From the IMG/VR virus record IMGVR_UViG_3300028666_000077, positions 1 through 33,397 of that record: a stretch of 33,397 nt of DNA. One strand, written 5' to 3'. This document shows, piece after piece, positions 1 to 8,710 of the stretch. Source of the stretch: a virus. The notes below the pieces were generated by a model. The model did not search any database. It was given only the letters and a program-made list of their open reading frames with translations, and was not told where the DNA came from. The translations under genes and the position numbers were made by a program. Numbering within the stretch: the first letter of the stretch is position 1; each line of letters begins with the position of its first letter.

Positions 1-1122
1 GGCTAAGGTAATCTGGATTAGATTAATAAATATTCGAGGTGATTGTATTTGAATGGCTTGAGCCAACTGAAAAACAGAAACTGAAACCCCCGCCGTAAGC
101 CCTCTTAATCCATATTGAGAGAAAAGCGATCCGTTTGCATAATTTAAAATATCATTTGTTATTTCATCTTGATAATCGACACTTGCGCCGTTATCGGTTA
201 CATATACCTTTACCAAAATATCAATTGGATTTGGTCTATCAAATAGAACAGTATAGGGTACAGCAGAATAGGGATCGGTTATTTGTATTGATTTGTTAAT
301 TCCTCCCCCGTTATTCATGTTTACGCCATCACCTTTTGCGATCAACGCTACTGTTGCGACATCTATATCTGAACCGCCATCTACGCAAGCATAGACAGAA
401 TGGGGAAGAAGTAATACATTTGCCTCAATTACACTTTCATCTGTATCATTTTTAAGTGTTTGAACGCCTACAACACCACTCACCAGAAATAAATTTGAAG
501 CAAAAGCGTTGATGTTATAATAAGCATTACTTGCTATTTGATCTATTCTCCTTTGTCTATACGCATAATCACTTTCAGTATCAGAGCCTGCTAAAGCATC
601 CGCTGCATTTGTTACAGTTTCTAATCCAACTGCTCCCTCTATAATATTTGTAATAGTTCCCGCAGGTGAAGTAATAGCGCCTATATCAAGCGCCTGAATT
701 GTTGTTGAACCATTCCCTGAATCATCTAGCGTAACTTGATAAAGTGATTTAAAAATATCGCCGGTTTGATTTGAAACCAAAATACCTTCAGGCACAATAG
801 AATTTGGCATGCCTTGCAAGGACAATATCGCAGTTGTATAAGTCGCGCCAATATAAGGCGTTTGAGTTAATGAGCCAAGCGATCTTAAGAAAAATCCCTG
901 AGATAAAAAAGGATTAATTTGATTAGCAACAAGGGCATTATTATTGTAAATAAAATCTATAAGGTTAGTTATAGAAGAAATCATTACCCCTTGAGGAGTA
1001 GACGGATTTAAACTTAAATTTTCGCCTAATACAGCAATAAAGTCATTTTGAACCTGTTCTAACGTATCGGATGTGTCAGGAATGATAACGCCTGTAGAAT
1101 TGATATATTGATAAGAAGGCAT
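1..1122 (-). CDS. Baseplate J-like protein (Mu gp47 type), 3' end cut by window
   Basis: This is a baseplate wedge component that links the central hub to the outer plate and fibres. 374 codons are open to the window edge, so the C-terminus is missing. The start at 1122 gives MPSYQYINSTG followed by a region typical of J proteins (roughly residues 15-50, with NLSLNPSTPQG). Near the middle is SDTESDYAYRQRR, which fits the E-s-D-x(3)-R-x-R signature seen after the J core beta region. The start lies 10 bases past the stop of the gp25-like gene, and no strong Shine-Dalgarno is visible. The order gp25-like then J is the standard baseplate order. Family assignment rests on reading motifs and on context. 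Confidence 0.88.
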   Translation of the reverse strand, partial: MPSYQYINSTGVIIPDTSDTLEQVQNDFIAVLGENLSLNPSTPQGVMISSITNLIDFIYNNNALVANQINPFLSQGFFLRSLGSLTQTPYIGATYTTAILSLQGMPNSIVPEGILVSNQTGDIFKSLYQVTLDDSGNGSTTIQALDIGAITSPAGTITNIIEGAVGLETVTNAADALAGSDTESDYAYRQRRIDQIASNAYYNINAFASNLFLVSGVVGVQTLKNDTDESVIEANVLLLPHSVYACVDGGSDIDVATVALIAKGDGVNMNNGGGINKSIQITDPYSAVPYTVLFDRPNPIDILVKVYVTDNGASVDYQDEITNDILNYANGSLFSQYGLRGLTAGVSVSVFQLAQAIQIQSPRIFINLIQITLA

Positions 1123-1132
1123 TAAAAAATCA

Positions 1133-1480
1133 CTATGAGCTTATATTATTTGTACCATAAATTGTTTCAATCGTTAAAGAATATGATAACACATTATTTA
1201 AAAAACTAATATTCAAAGATTTGATATTCTTAATACCCTGAACATTTTTTATCGCTTTTCTGATCGATGCATCTAAAAATTGATACCCTATTTGAGAATT
1301 GATAAAGACATTATTCAGGTAATCTATTCCTAAGTCTTGCCTTAATGACATTTCTTGGTACTGAGTCCTTATAATGTTCTCGCATATTTTAGCGATAGCG
1401 TCTTTATTATAAACAGTTGCTAAGTTGCCGTATTTATCTAAATAAATATCGTTATTTTGATTAGTATCTAATGTAAACAT
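1133..1480 (-). CDS. gp25-like baseplate wedge protein
   Basis: This 115-residue protein probably forms part of the baseplate wedge and has a lysozyme-like gp25 fold by analogy. The N-terminal stretch DIYLDKYGNLATVYNKDAI resembles the usual opening of GPW/gp25 proteins (D-I-x-L-D-x-x-G-N-L-A). The following helix with RTQYQEMSLRQDLGIDY and the C-terminal alternating beta pattern (SLNISFLNNVLSYSLTIETIYG) also fit. Length matches the family (about 100-130). It sits between the spike gene and baseplate J, where gp25 homologues are expected. It is separated from the spike gene by about 36 bases. Confidence 0.75.
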   Translation of the reverse strand: MFTLDTNQNNDIYLDKYGNLATVYNKDAIAKICENIIRTQYQEMSLRQDLGIDYLNNVFINSQIGYQFLDASIRKAIKNVQGIKNIKSLNISFLNNVLSYSLTIETIYGTNNISS

Positions 1481-1516
1481 AAATTTCCCAAATGTTTTTT
1501 CGATTCTTATATTTAT

Positions 1517-2167
1517 TTAAGGAACGTCTGCCGTAATACTACCGCTCGCAGTAATATCCCCATTTGCTCTGATTGCTGGACTTCCGCCTGAAGAAACAAT
1601 TCCTTGTTGAACAGTTAATTCACCTGAAACCTGTAAATTAGAATTAATATAAATATTGGGAGCAGTTAATGTTATTGCATCTTGCCCCATTGATATTTTT
1701 ACAGTCCCGTCTTCATTTTGTATCACTAAGTTATCGGTATCTTCAGGCGCAATAATTATATTTTTTACAATATCAGGATAAAAAACACCGTCGCTAAAGT
1801 TATTTGTTCTTAAGGTATTGGGGGCGCTTAGATTGTTCGATTGCAAGAATAATGATATGTCATTGTCATTGCTTTTAATCCACCCCAGATCACCTTCTTG
1901 CAAATTAAAATCAAAGAAAAATCCTCCTCCCCCCATTCTATAAACGGGAATATTATTCAAAGGCGCCCTCTGAAAGGTCGTATAGTCTGATTTTAAGTAA
2001 GCTATAGCAATTTCAAGGTTAACGCGTTTAGATGATCTATCATAAGATTTAACTATCGCGGGCGCGCTGAAATCTTTATATAGCATCATTTTATCAAAAC
2101 AAAATCGTATGACAGGCTCTAAATCTTCCATGTCTTCAGGAATAACATAATTATTTACTACACTCAT
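1517..2167 (-). CDS. Baseplate central spike / membrane-puncturing protein (Gp138-type OB domain)
   Basis: This is a 216-residue probable central spike that caps the tail tube and pierces the outer membrane. The N-terminal half (about 25-125) has the pattern of the Gp138 OB-fold domain: an opening helix, APAIVKSYDRSSKRVNLEIA, then PVYRMGGGGFFFDFNLQEGDLGWI, where the G-G-x-F-x-x-x-x-x-Q-G-D-G/L-G motif is characteristic. The C-terminal part (about 155-216) is low-complexity with short beta repeats (KISMGQDAITLTAPNIYINS, LQVSGELTVQQG, NGDITASGSITADVP), as expected for a trimeric beta-helix needle. It overlaps the hub gene by 4 bases (ATGA). Confidence 0.8.
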   Translation of the reverse strand: MSVVNNYVIPEDMEDLEPVIRFCFDKMMLYKDFSAPAIVKSYDRSSKRVNLEIAIAYLKSDYTTFQRAPLNNIPVYRMGGGGFFFDFNLQEGDLGWIKSNDNDISLFLQSNNLSAPNTLRTNNFSDGVFYPDIVKNIIIAPEDTDNLVIQNEDGTVKISMGQDAITLTAPNIYINSNLQVSGELTVQQGIVSSGGSPAIRANGDITASGSITADVP

Positions 2168-2997
2168 AACCTTTTCGCCTCTGCGGTATAATAAAAAGGA
2201 ACATCCCTATTTGCTATATCAAAATCAAGCTTATAAATTAAATAATCGCCGTTAGCAGCAGGATTTAATTGACTTTTTATGGTTAATCCCCCTCCAACCC
2301 TGCTAAAATTATCTAAAAAGTACTTAACTTTAACGCCCTGCTCTGTTAATTCAGGTATGCCTATCATGCCAGAATCCATATCAATAACCTTGAATTGAGT
2401 AGCAAGCGGTTTATTTGAATTTTTTACAATGAGTTGATTATTATCAATGTAGACATCAAGATTATTGCTTAAATTCTTTAAACCGCTTATTTGAGCGGTA
2501 TTAGAACCCGAGAATTGATAATTAACGACTTGTTTATCAATTGCTTGATAAAGCAAGTTTAAATTCATGCTTTCTGCCGCTGATTTTGCAATATCCGATA
2601 ATTTTGCATTATTTGCCTGAGTGGTGCCGATCATATTACCTTTTTGATAATTAGCCGTTAAACATTTTAAGGTTAATGCAATATCGGGAGGCTGGGAAAT
2701 ATTGGCGCTTGTTATGTTGCCAACGAATACAGTCGAATATCCGTAGGATTCTCTTCCTGCTTCAACAATGAGTTGTTTAGGTGTTTTATTTGCATTAAAG
2801 GGTGACGTAGCGGTTAATAAAAAATCTCTATTCGATTGACTTAAATTAACAATAGTAACTGTACATTCATTTTGCTTTGTACTCGTTGACTTAGAGCCTA
2901 CCGCTTTGATTGAAAGCCCATTTGAACCTTCATAAACATTTAATTTATTGTTTACTTCTACACTAATTCTAACGATTCTAGAATCAATCTCATTCAT
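2164..2997 (-). CDS. Baseplate hub protein
   Basis: This 277-residue protein is a likely baseplate hub subunit (gp27/gp44-like) on which the spike sits. Visible features are an N-terminal beta domain (RIVRISVEVNNKLNVYEG, ECTVTIVNLSQSNRDFLL), a segment typical of tail hub domains (VFVGNITSANISQPPDIALTL), a helical stretch KLSDIAKSAAESMNLNL, and a C-terminal beta region. The assignment depends mostly on the pattern and on its place between the Dit-like/plug gene and the spike gene. It overlaps the upstream gene by 8 bases and the downstream gene by 4, so translation is probably coupled. Confidence 0.7.
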   Translation of the reverse strand: MNEIDSRIVRISVEVNNKLNVYEGSNGLSIKAVGSKSTSTKQNECTVTIVNLSQSNRDFLLTATSPFNANKTPKQLIVEAGRESYGYSTVFVGNITSANISQPPDIALTLKCLTANYQKGNMIGTTQANNAKLSDIAKSAAESMNLNLLYQAIDKQVVNYQFSGSNTAQISGLKNLSNNLDVYIDNNQLIVKNSNKPLATQFKVIDMDSGMIGIPELTEQGVKVKYFLDNFSRVGGGLTIKSQLNPAANGDYLIYKLDFDIANRDVPFYYTAEAKRL

Positions 2998-3934
2998 TTA
3001 AAATTGCCTGAATATCTGAATAACTTAAATAAATTATGAATTGACTAATGCCCAGCTCTGTCCAGCACGGATATTCATCATTATTAGTGATAAATAAAAA
3101 GTTTCCGCTTTCATTCGTTAATAAAAAAGGTGAATAAGGTAAGCATTGGATATTATCCAATAATAATACATTATTATGTGATATTGAATAAGATAAGGTA
3201 TTATCATTAATGGATTTTAAGCTTATTTCAAAATAGCTGTCATCTAAGCTTAAAGAAAAGGTTTGATTGGGTATAGCTTGTATATTGACCTGCCTATATA
3301 CTGGGCTTGATTGTTGAGAAGTTGAAAACTGAGCTGCAATAGCTCTACCTAATAGATTTTGATTCTGTTGGCTTGAACCAAAAAAATCTACTATAGGTTT
3401 TTTTCCTGTATATAACAATGAATCATCTATCTTTTTTTTCTCATCAGCGCTCGGATTTGCATTAGTCGTTTGTTTTTGACCTGTGTTTTTTGTATCAGAT
3501 TGGGAAGATTTTGAAGGCACTACTTTATTAACAGTAGTGGTTTGCGTTTCAGCTAGAACAACCTCTCTTAACTTTAATGTAATCTTAAAGGAGTCCATCA
3601 TATCAGTTGTTTCTATATCTGATATGCCTTCTATAATATTGGACTCAAAAATACCTGATTTTGTATAAATGTCTAATAAGGTAAACTCTTCTTTTAAATC
3701 ATTGATTTCATCATATAAACTTTTTGATTCGCTTCCCGATAGAATAATATCAAGCGTTAATTTATTCAGTTCATTGATAGCATGATCGCCCACTTCAGCC
3801 CCTATTTCTATAGGGCTATTCATTACCTTTACTGATAAATCTTTATTGACTGTGATAATATTAGCGAGTTGAAATACCTGATTTTGCGTACCTGATTCAA
3901 ATACGCCCGTAACTGGTAATGACTGGAAAAACAT
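2990..3934 (-). CDS. Baseplate protein: Dit-like N-terminal part fused to plug-like C-terminal part
   Basis: This is a 314-residue baseplate protein in two parts. The N-terminal part (about 1-130) ends in a Dit/DUF6046-like pattern: LLDIYTKSGIFESNIIEGIS followed by MMDSFKITLKLREV, resembling the 'local coordinates, effect, inner-tube' organisation of distal tail proteins. Residues 135-205 form a Ser/Thr/Gln/Lys-rich linker. The C-terminal part (about 215-314) resembles the baseplate plug family: FSLSLDDSYFEISLKSIND, LLLDNIQCLPYSPFLL, EYPCWTELGISQFIIYLSY. In related phages as I remember them these are often separate genes, so the fusion is notable. It begins inside the tape-measure stop (TAATG). 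Confidence 0.62.
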   Translation of the reverse strand: MFFQSLPVTGVFESGTQNQVFQLANIITVNKDLSVKVMNSPIEIGAEVGDHAINELNKLTLDIILSGSESKSLYDEINDLKEEFTLLDIYTKSGIFESNIIEGISDIETTDMMDSFKITLKLREVVLAETQTTTVNKVVPSKSSQSDTKNTGQKQTTNANPSADEKKKIDDSLLYTGKKPIVDFFGSSQQNQNLLGRAIAAQFSTSQQSSPVYRQVNIQAIPNQTFSLSLDDSYFEISLKSINDNTLSYSISHNNVLLLDNIQCLPYSPFLLTNESGNFLFITNNDEYPCWTELGISQFIIYLSYSDIQAILNE

Positions 3935-5517
3935 TAAGCAATTCTTCCGTCAGAAAACCCATTATAAGTAGTTTTTAATTTATCTTTTAATGCTTGATCA
4001 AAAGAGGTAGCTAACCCTTGAGAGTCTGTAGCCTGACTATTGATCGTAATATTATCGATTTTAAAATTGACTTCTTTAGTTGAGCTGGAATTACCTTCAA
4101 GGTTATTTGTCGTTGAAATACTATTACCATTTAATGCAGCGATAGGCGCTACTTGAGATTTTCTATTTAAATCTGATAAATACTCTTTATGTTTGAATTT
4201 ATTGCCAAATCTTGAAATTGCGCCATTTTTAGACTCGTTAACGACTTCCATTGAAAATTTACTGTTTTTCACTTCATCGCCAACGAATGAAAATAACCCT
4301 TTTATAAGCGGCGCAAATACATCTACTATAAATTGTATTTTATCTAAAATCTGCTCTACAAGCCAAAGAGCCGAAATAAGAGGCGATAATATAACTTTAA
4401 TCAAAAGTCTTCCTACTTCACCTCCTAATAATTCCCCCAATTTTTTTGCCAAATTGACAATTTTTAAAAACACTTCAGAAATTCCTTGTATAACATCTCC
4501 TAAAAAAGGCCACTTCTTAACCAGTTCACCTGTTATTGAATTTCCGCCACGCAAATAAACTACAATATCCTCTATTATTGCAGCAATTAAAGCGATAGTT
4601 CCAAAAGTCAAAAACAAGGGAGCAAACGATACAAGCGCCGCAGTAGCTGTTCTAATTAAAGCACCTCTAAATTTTAAAACAGCCGCTACAAGTGAAACGC
4701 CTATTGCATATTGCATATAATCTAGATTCGTTGCTATCTTATCAAAGATGTTCCTAACAACGCCTATTATTTTATTTAAATAAGGCAATATAAGCGAGGC
4801 TAATTTACGATACATTGCTTCAATAGCGAGATTAATATCTCGCCATAATGCAGAATAAACTTTTATATCATCAAGAAAACTTTTTTCAATTTTACCGTAT
4901 TTAGAAGCATTTCCCATTAATTCCTTAACTTTATCGCTCCCTTGAGATAATAGCCTAACCGTACTCCAGTCCAGACCTAAAGAAAAAGCTAATTGACCTG
5001 CTTGATCAGAATCTAAATGCTCAAATGCGCTTGCAAGATCAGGCATCATATCAACGAAGCCTCTAATCTCTCCTTTAGAATCTAAAAAATCTATACCTAG
5101 CTTAGTTAATGCTTCTTGTGCTTTATTAATAGGTTCAGAAGTATCTTTGAGCGCAGCACCAAAGGCTTGAATATAATAAGGCGCAGAGTAAGAATAGCCG
5201 CCCACAGCTTCTAGAGATTTTCCTAGAGCATCCAGTTCATTAATCTCTATACCAAATTGCTTTGAGCTAATGCTTAAGCTTTTAATAGATTCTATTTGAT
5301 TCTTTACGCCTTCAGCTACTTTTGTAAAAGCAAAAGCACCCGCAAACGTCTTACCTATATTTAATAGGCTATTGCCTAAATTTTTGGCTAAATTATCTAC
5401 TTTATAAAGTGATTGCTCTACGTCTTTTGTAACTTTTTTAGAATCTTCTAATCCTTTATTTAACTTTTTTGCATCGCCTTCAAATAAAAAATAAAATGTT
5501 TCTAGTACTGATTGCAT
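3934..5517 (-). CDS. Tape measure protein
   Basis: This 527-residue protein probably sets tail length and is ejected ahead of DNA. N-terminal heptad-like helices (about 10-60: AKKLNKGLEDSKKVTKDVEQ) are followed by a long helical region. A strongly hydrophobic segment lies at about 275-325 (AIGVSLVAAVLKF, ALVSFAPLFLTFGTIALIAA) and further helices follow. The C-terminus has KEVNFKIDNITINSQATDSQ, a pattern often seen at tape-measure ends. At 527 residues it is short for a myovirus, implying a short tail if the usual length rule holds. Its ATG at 5517 overlaps the stop of the -1 frame extension of the tail chaperone (TAATG), which supports both the start and the frameshift model. Confidence 0.8.
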   Translation of the reverse strand: MQSVLETFYFLFEGDAKKLNKGLEDSKKVTKDVEQSLYKVDNLAKNLGNSLLNIGKTFAGAFAFTKVAEGVKNQIESIKSLSISSKQFGIEINELDALGKSLEAVGGYSYSAPYYIQAFGAALKDTSEPINKAQEALTKLGIDFLDSKGEIRGFVDMMPDLASAFEHLDSDQAGQLAFSLGLDWSTVRLLSQGSDKVKELMGNASKYGKIEKSFLDDIKVYSALWRDINLAIEAMYRKLASLILPYLNKIIGVVRNIFDKIATNLDYMQYAIGVSLVAAVLKFRGALIRTATAALVSFAPLFLTFGTIALIAAIIEDIVVYLRGGNSITGELVKKWPFLGDVIQGISEVFLKIVNLAKKLGELLGGEVGRLLIKVILSPLISALWLVEQILDKIQFIVDVFAPLIKGLFSFVGDEVKNSKFSMEVVNESKNGAISRFGNKFKHKEYLSDLNRKSQVAPIAALNGNSISTTNNLEGNSSSTKEVNFKIDNITINSQATDSQGLATSFDQALKDKLKTTYNGFSDGRIA

Positions 5518-6109
5518 TAAATACTCTTCCCAGCTTTTTTCTTGGCTTTTTCGTGATTCAATATCTCATTATAACGTCTTGTGCATTCTATCTCGTAGAT
5601 GTTAAAAGCATCCTCCAAAGAGAGTTGATGCACCTCAGGATAAGAAATTAATTTTGAATCAATAATGCATGCCCAAAATGGGTCTATGTTTTTTGTTGAA
5701 ACAGCAATTTCTGAAGATTGCCAACGATCATATTCCGTTTCTTCTCGTCTAAAAAAAAACTAAAATTATAAGCAAGAATAGCAATCTCTAATTGAATTAA
5801 ATGTTCTGCATTTTTAACGTATTTATTTATAGGTGTTTCATGATTAAGTGGATGCTCTTGACCTTTCTCATCTACTGCAAAAATATAGCTAAATAGCTTT
5901 TTTGCTATAGACTCGCTTGCTTTTCCGTCAAGTTCTCTACAATCAATTTGTTTTAGATTAAAAATTTCTTCAGAATCATTGCCTATTTTTTTATTCCATA
6001 AAGAGCTTATAAATGCAATATAACCTAGAAATATCTCTCTAGAAGCAAATCCGCGGACTTTATGTAAAATAAATTTCTGATCTTCAATAAAAAATTCTTC
6101 AGTTTCCAT
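5517..6109 (-). CDS. Tail assembly chaperone, -1 frameshift product (GT-like, 197 aa)
   Basis: If ribosomes slip -1 on T TTT TTA (5756-5750), residues 1-120 of the chaperone are joined to 77 residues read from 5750 to the TAA at 5519-5517. I translated this frame by hand: it opens FLRREETEYDRW, continues DPFWACIIDSKLISYPEVHQ and ends AKKKAGKSI. It has no stop until one that overlaps the tape-measure ATG as TAATG. The segment with LISYPEVHQLSLEDAFNIYE resembles the C-terminal T domains of tail chaperones. Without the shift, 5518-5683 would be the only gene-free stretch in a tightly packed operon. Slippage efficiency and any downstream RNA structure are not known from sequence. Confidence 0.8.
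5684..6109 (-). CDS. Tail assembly chaperone, zero-frame product (G-like)
   Basis: This is a 141-residue protein lying between the tail tube and tape-measure genes, the invariant position of the tail assembly chaperone. It is mostly helical and acidic to neutral (KLFSYIFAVDEKGQEHPLNH, HLIQLEIAILAYNFSFFLDE). Codons 118-120 read TTT TTT TTA, which with the preceding T makes the slippery heptamer T TTT TTA at 5756-5750. Zero-frame ribosomes continue to a stop at 5684. It starts inside the stop of the tube gene (shared base 6109). No sequence family was recognised beyond the position and the frameshift architecture. Confidence 0.72.
   Translation of the reverse strand: METEEFFIEDQKFILHKVRGFASREIFLGYIAFISSLWNKKIGNDSEEIFNLKQIDCRELDGKASESIAKKLFSYIFAVDEKGQEHPLNHETPINKYVKNAEHLIQLEIAILAYNFSFFLDEKKRNMIVGNLQKLLFQQKT
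5750..5756 (-). promoter_or_regulatory. -1 ribosomal frameshift slippery site T TTT TTA
   Basis: On the minus strand nine consecutive T (5759-5751) are followed by A at 5750. In the zero frame the codons are AGT TTT TTT TTA GAC, so the last seven bases form the canonical X XXY YYZ heptamer T TTT TTA, the same heptamer used by HIV-1. The nine-T run could also permit polymerase slippage. It connects the 141-residue chaperone frame to the 77-codon extension. Confidence 0.78.
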
Positions 6110-6582
6110 TATGCAAGCACCAGTGATTCATCAATATCATTAAATTTAAAGCTGTAGGTTTTTGTCGCTTTTCTTCCCTCAGAAGTAACCGTATATCCAG
6201 GATTTGACTTTATCATTTTTCCATTTTTAAGGGTTACTATCCTATCAGGATAATTCACAACCAAATTAATAGTATCTTGAGCGGGTTTCCGACCATTAGA
6301 AGGACGATTTGCCTGAAAAATATTATTCAATATTGTATCAGTATCGGAATTTGGGAATGTAGAAATAGCAGCAGGTATAACCATTGCTTTTGACCAGCTT
6401 GCGCTATTAGAATTCAAGTCTAATACTTCATCGCCTATATCAATTTCTTCGAAGGAAATAGGCTCTTTATCATCCGAGAAGGTTGATAAAGTTTGAGGGA
6501 AAGGATATGTACCCCCTCCTGTTGAATTTTTAGCGGTAATTGACATCGAAATGCCTGTCGCGCCAATTTCAATATGAGCCAT
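6109..6582 (-). CDS. Tail tube protein (DUF3277-like)
   Basis: This 157-residue protein is likely the inner tail tube subunit. It shows the tube-protein pattern: an early loop containing TGISMSITAKNSTGGGTYPF (compare V-x-x-x-I-x-G-x-x-I-x-G-F/Y), a FSDDKEPISFEEIDIGDEVL segment, a central helix-strand region, then DRIVTLKNGKMIKSNPGYTV and SEGRKATKTYSFKFNDID at the C-terminus. Length fits. It directly follows the sheath gene (8 bases apart) and precedes the chaperone and tape measure. Sheath, tube, chaperone, tape measure is the classic order. Confidence 0.82.
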   Translation of the reverse strand: MAHIEIGATGISMSITAKNSTGGGTYPFPQTLSTFSDDKEPISFEEIDIGDEVLDLNSNSASWSKAMVIPAAISTFPNSDTDTILNNIFQANRPSNGRKPAQDTINLVVNYPDRIVTLKNGKMIKSNPGYTVTSEGRKATKTYSFKFNDIDESLVLA

Positions 6583-6590
6583 AAGATCAC

Positions 6591-8162
6591 CTATATTAAA
6601 ATATCAAGTCCTGTAACTTTTCTAACAATATTATCTTTAGTATACACTAATGTATAGCTTATATTATACTCTAATCTATTATTAACCACTTGCGTTACAA
6701 CAGTCGCATTTTTGTAATAACCTAAAGCCTGTACTTGGAAATAAGCATTATCATCGCCTGTAAATTCAGTAATTTGTGTAATTTGTAAAGGCGACAATGG
6801 ATTTCCTACGCTAATCACGCCATTTGATAAAGCCGATTCAATAGCATCCTGCATAACAGATAACACCTGAGAAACGCCTATAGGATTAGCAGAAACGCGA
6901 TTAAGTGCTATTAATAAATTCATGATGTTTGTTGAAATCTGATCTTTTAACCATATTTCATTAACGTACGTATTTAAATCTGTTATAGCTCCTGTAATGC
7001 CATTTCCAAACATGTAACCTCTTTGGAAAAAAGAGATGATTTTACCAGCGGTTTGCGTTGCTCCATAATAATTAATACCTAATACATCAAGGCTATTTGA
7101 TTCCTGCAAAGTGGTTACTTTTGGGGTGAGCGCTGAATATTGTTGAAACATAGGATTTACAGCGGAATTTGGCTTTGTATAATCAATTGCCGCAAAAACA
7201 TTTGATACAAATTCATCATCATATTGAAACGGAGTGAGGGTTTCATCGATCAAAGTTAAAAATGTTCCCTGTCCTCCGCTTGTAGAATTGGTCAATGCCG
7301 TCGTTAAAGCATTTTCATTTGATCTTGTAACAGGTATTAGATTGACATACTTAACGTTCTGCGCATAATTCCATGTCGCGCTTTCAACGAATTGATCATT
7401 TGTTAATAGGTTGTAAGGCATAAACAGATAGAATGCATAATTGTTTGAAATATTGTCTGAACTTGTTAAGACATCTGTTACAGATTGAGCATAAGCACCA
7501 TTAAGCCAATTTGCATTGGTAATTTGATTTTGTATGTTACCAGGATACCAACCTATTAAAGAAGATATGTCTGTGCCTACCGTTCCTTGAGAGACGGAAA
7601 TAGTAGAGTCATAAGTCTCTCCACCCTCAAAATTAAATCCACCTGTTACCTCATTAAAAGTAACCGAAGCATCTGCGAAAATAAGTCCTGACTGTGCATT
7701 AATAGCTGTTTCAATAATATTAGCTATGTCTGAATAAGTAATTGCTGTAGTAAAATTAAGACTCTGCAAGGTAGCTACAGAAGTAGTATTATTATAGGTA
7801 TCAGTTACAGTTATATTAAAGCTTCCGTTTGTAACTAATAACAAATTACTTAATGAAGCCGCTTTATATCCTACAATGCTTACTGGCGTATTAGCCTGAG
7901 CCCATCTAAAAAATGACAACAATTGAGGTCTTGTTGCAACCTTACTAATGAAATTAAAATAAAATAATGCCCTCAAGTATTCTTCACTCGATGAGCCAAA
8001 AAAAGTCGCTACATCATTTGCATTCGTAAACTCAATATAGCTATTAGGTGATAACAAAGAGTTGACTGTAAATAATCTTAAAATCAAAGCACGATTTAAT
8101 GCAAGCAGATTACCGCCCTGAAAAGAGGTAATATCAACATATTTATATTGAGGTATTGCCAT
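6591..8162 (-). CDS. Tail sheath protein (DUF3383-like)
   Basis: This 523-residue protein is the probable contractile sheath, which is what marks the phage as a myovirus. The opening VDITSFQGGNLLALNRALIL and the segment SYIEFTNANDVATFFGSSSEEYLRA match the usual start of DUF3383 sheath proteins (S-x-x-x-V-x-x-Y-F-G-x-x-S-x-E-Y). KPNSAVNPMFQQYSALTP in the middle resembles the conserved N-x-M-F-K/Q-Q. INYYGATQTAGKIISFFQRG and YVNEIWLKDQI resemble the conserved region where N-Y-Y-G precedes the helical C-terminal domain. It follows the neck terminator gene by 2 bases. Confidence 0.88.
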   Translation of the reverse strand: MAIPQYKYVDITSFQGGNLLALNRALILRLFTVNSLLSPNSYIEFTNANDVATFFGSSSEEYLRALFYFNFISKVATRPQLLSFFRWAQANTPVSIVGYKAASLSNLLLVTNGSFNITVTDTYNNTTSVATLQSLNFTTAITYSDIANIIETAINAQSGLIFADASVTFNEVTGGFNFEGGETYDSTISVSQGTVGTDISSLIGWYPGNIQNQITNANWLNGAYAQSVTDVLTSSDNISNNYAFYLFMPYNLLTNDQFVESATWNYAQNVKYVNLIPVTRSNENALTTALTNSTSGGQGTFLTLIDETLTPFQYDDEFVSNVFAAIDYTKPNSAVNPMFQQYSALTPKVTTLQESNSLDVLGINYYGATQTAGKIISFFQRGYMFGNGITGAITDLNTYVNEIWLKDQISTNIMNLLIALNRVSANPIGVSQVLSVMQDAIESALSNGVISVGNPLSPLQITQITEFTGDDNAYFQVQALGYYKNATVVTQVVNNRLEYNISYTLVYTKDNIVRKVTGLDILI

Positions 8163-8164
8163 AT

Positions 8165-8710
8165 TTATACTCTTTTAATATTGCCATAAATATCTGTAAT
8201 ATAATTAATAGAATTTACCCATACATTTTTATGAATAAATTTAGCATCGAAAGAAGGTAAATAATTAAAACGCTCCTGATCATCGGAAATAGGAACATTG
8301 TTTATCTCTTGTATTCTTAGTACATTTATATCATATTCTTTACATTTTAACAAAAACCATTCACTTATGAATAGATCGTGCAAAGCTCTTATAATATCAT
8401 TAGCTGTAAACTCGTTGGGATCAGCTGTTCTGACTCGCCAGCCCATATATTGAATTCTCGTAATATATACCTGAGTTTCTTCATGAACCATGACTTGATT
8501 CAGAGAATCCCATTTATTTTTACGCGAAATAAAACCATAAGCCTTATCACTTACTATTGAATAATAAATAGTAGGATTACTTTCTATACCCTGCTGTAAG
8601 GGCTGATCCATAACCAGATAATTCAAGCTATCGAATCCTTTAGAGGGCATTCCATTGTTACTATCAAGCATTAAATTCCTTATTGTTGTTAACAGCTCTT
8701 TATCTTTCAT
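8165..8710 (-). CDS. Neck/tail terminator protein (gp12-like)
   Basis: This 181-residue protein probably closes the top of the tail. The pattern LNYLVMDQPLQQGIESNPTI, then KAYGFISRKNKWDS and MVHEETQVYITRIQYMGWRV, matches a neck-terminator family of contractile phages (a Q-P-x-Q-Q-G motif and then a basic G-F motif). The C-terminal region DDQERFNYLPSFDAKFIHKN fits the conserved F-x-x-x-P-x-F-D end. It sits immediately upstream of the sheath and overlaps the collar gene by 4 bases (ATGA). Confidence 0.72.
   Translation of the reverse strand: MKDKELLTTIRNLMLDSNNGMPSKGFDSLNYLVMDQPLQQGIESNPTIYYSIVSDKAYGFISRKNKWDSLNQVMVHEETQVYITRIQYMGWRVRTADPNEFTANDIIRALHDLFISEWFLLKCKEYDINVLRIQEINNVPISDDQERFNYLPSFDAKFIHKNVWVNSINYITDIYGNIKRV

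Noticed and set aside
4193-4558. Rightward 121-codon frame opposite the tape-measure gene
   Set aside because: It is a shadow frame: low-quality composition, no ribosome binding site, entirely inside a conserved gene.
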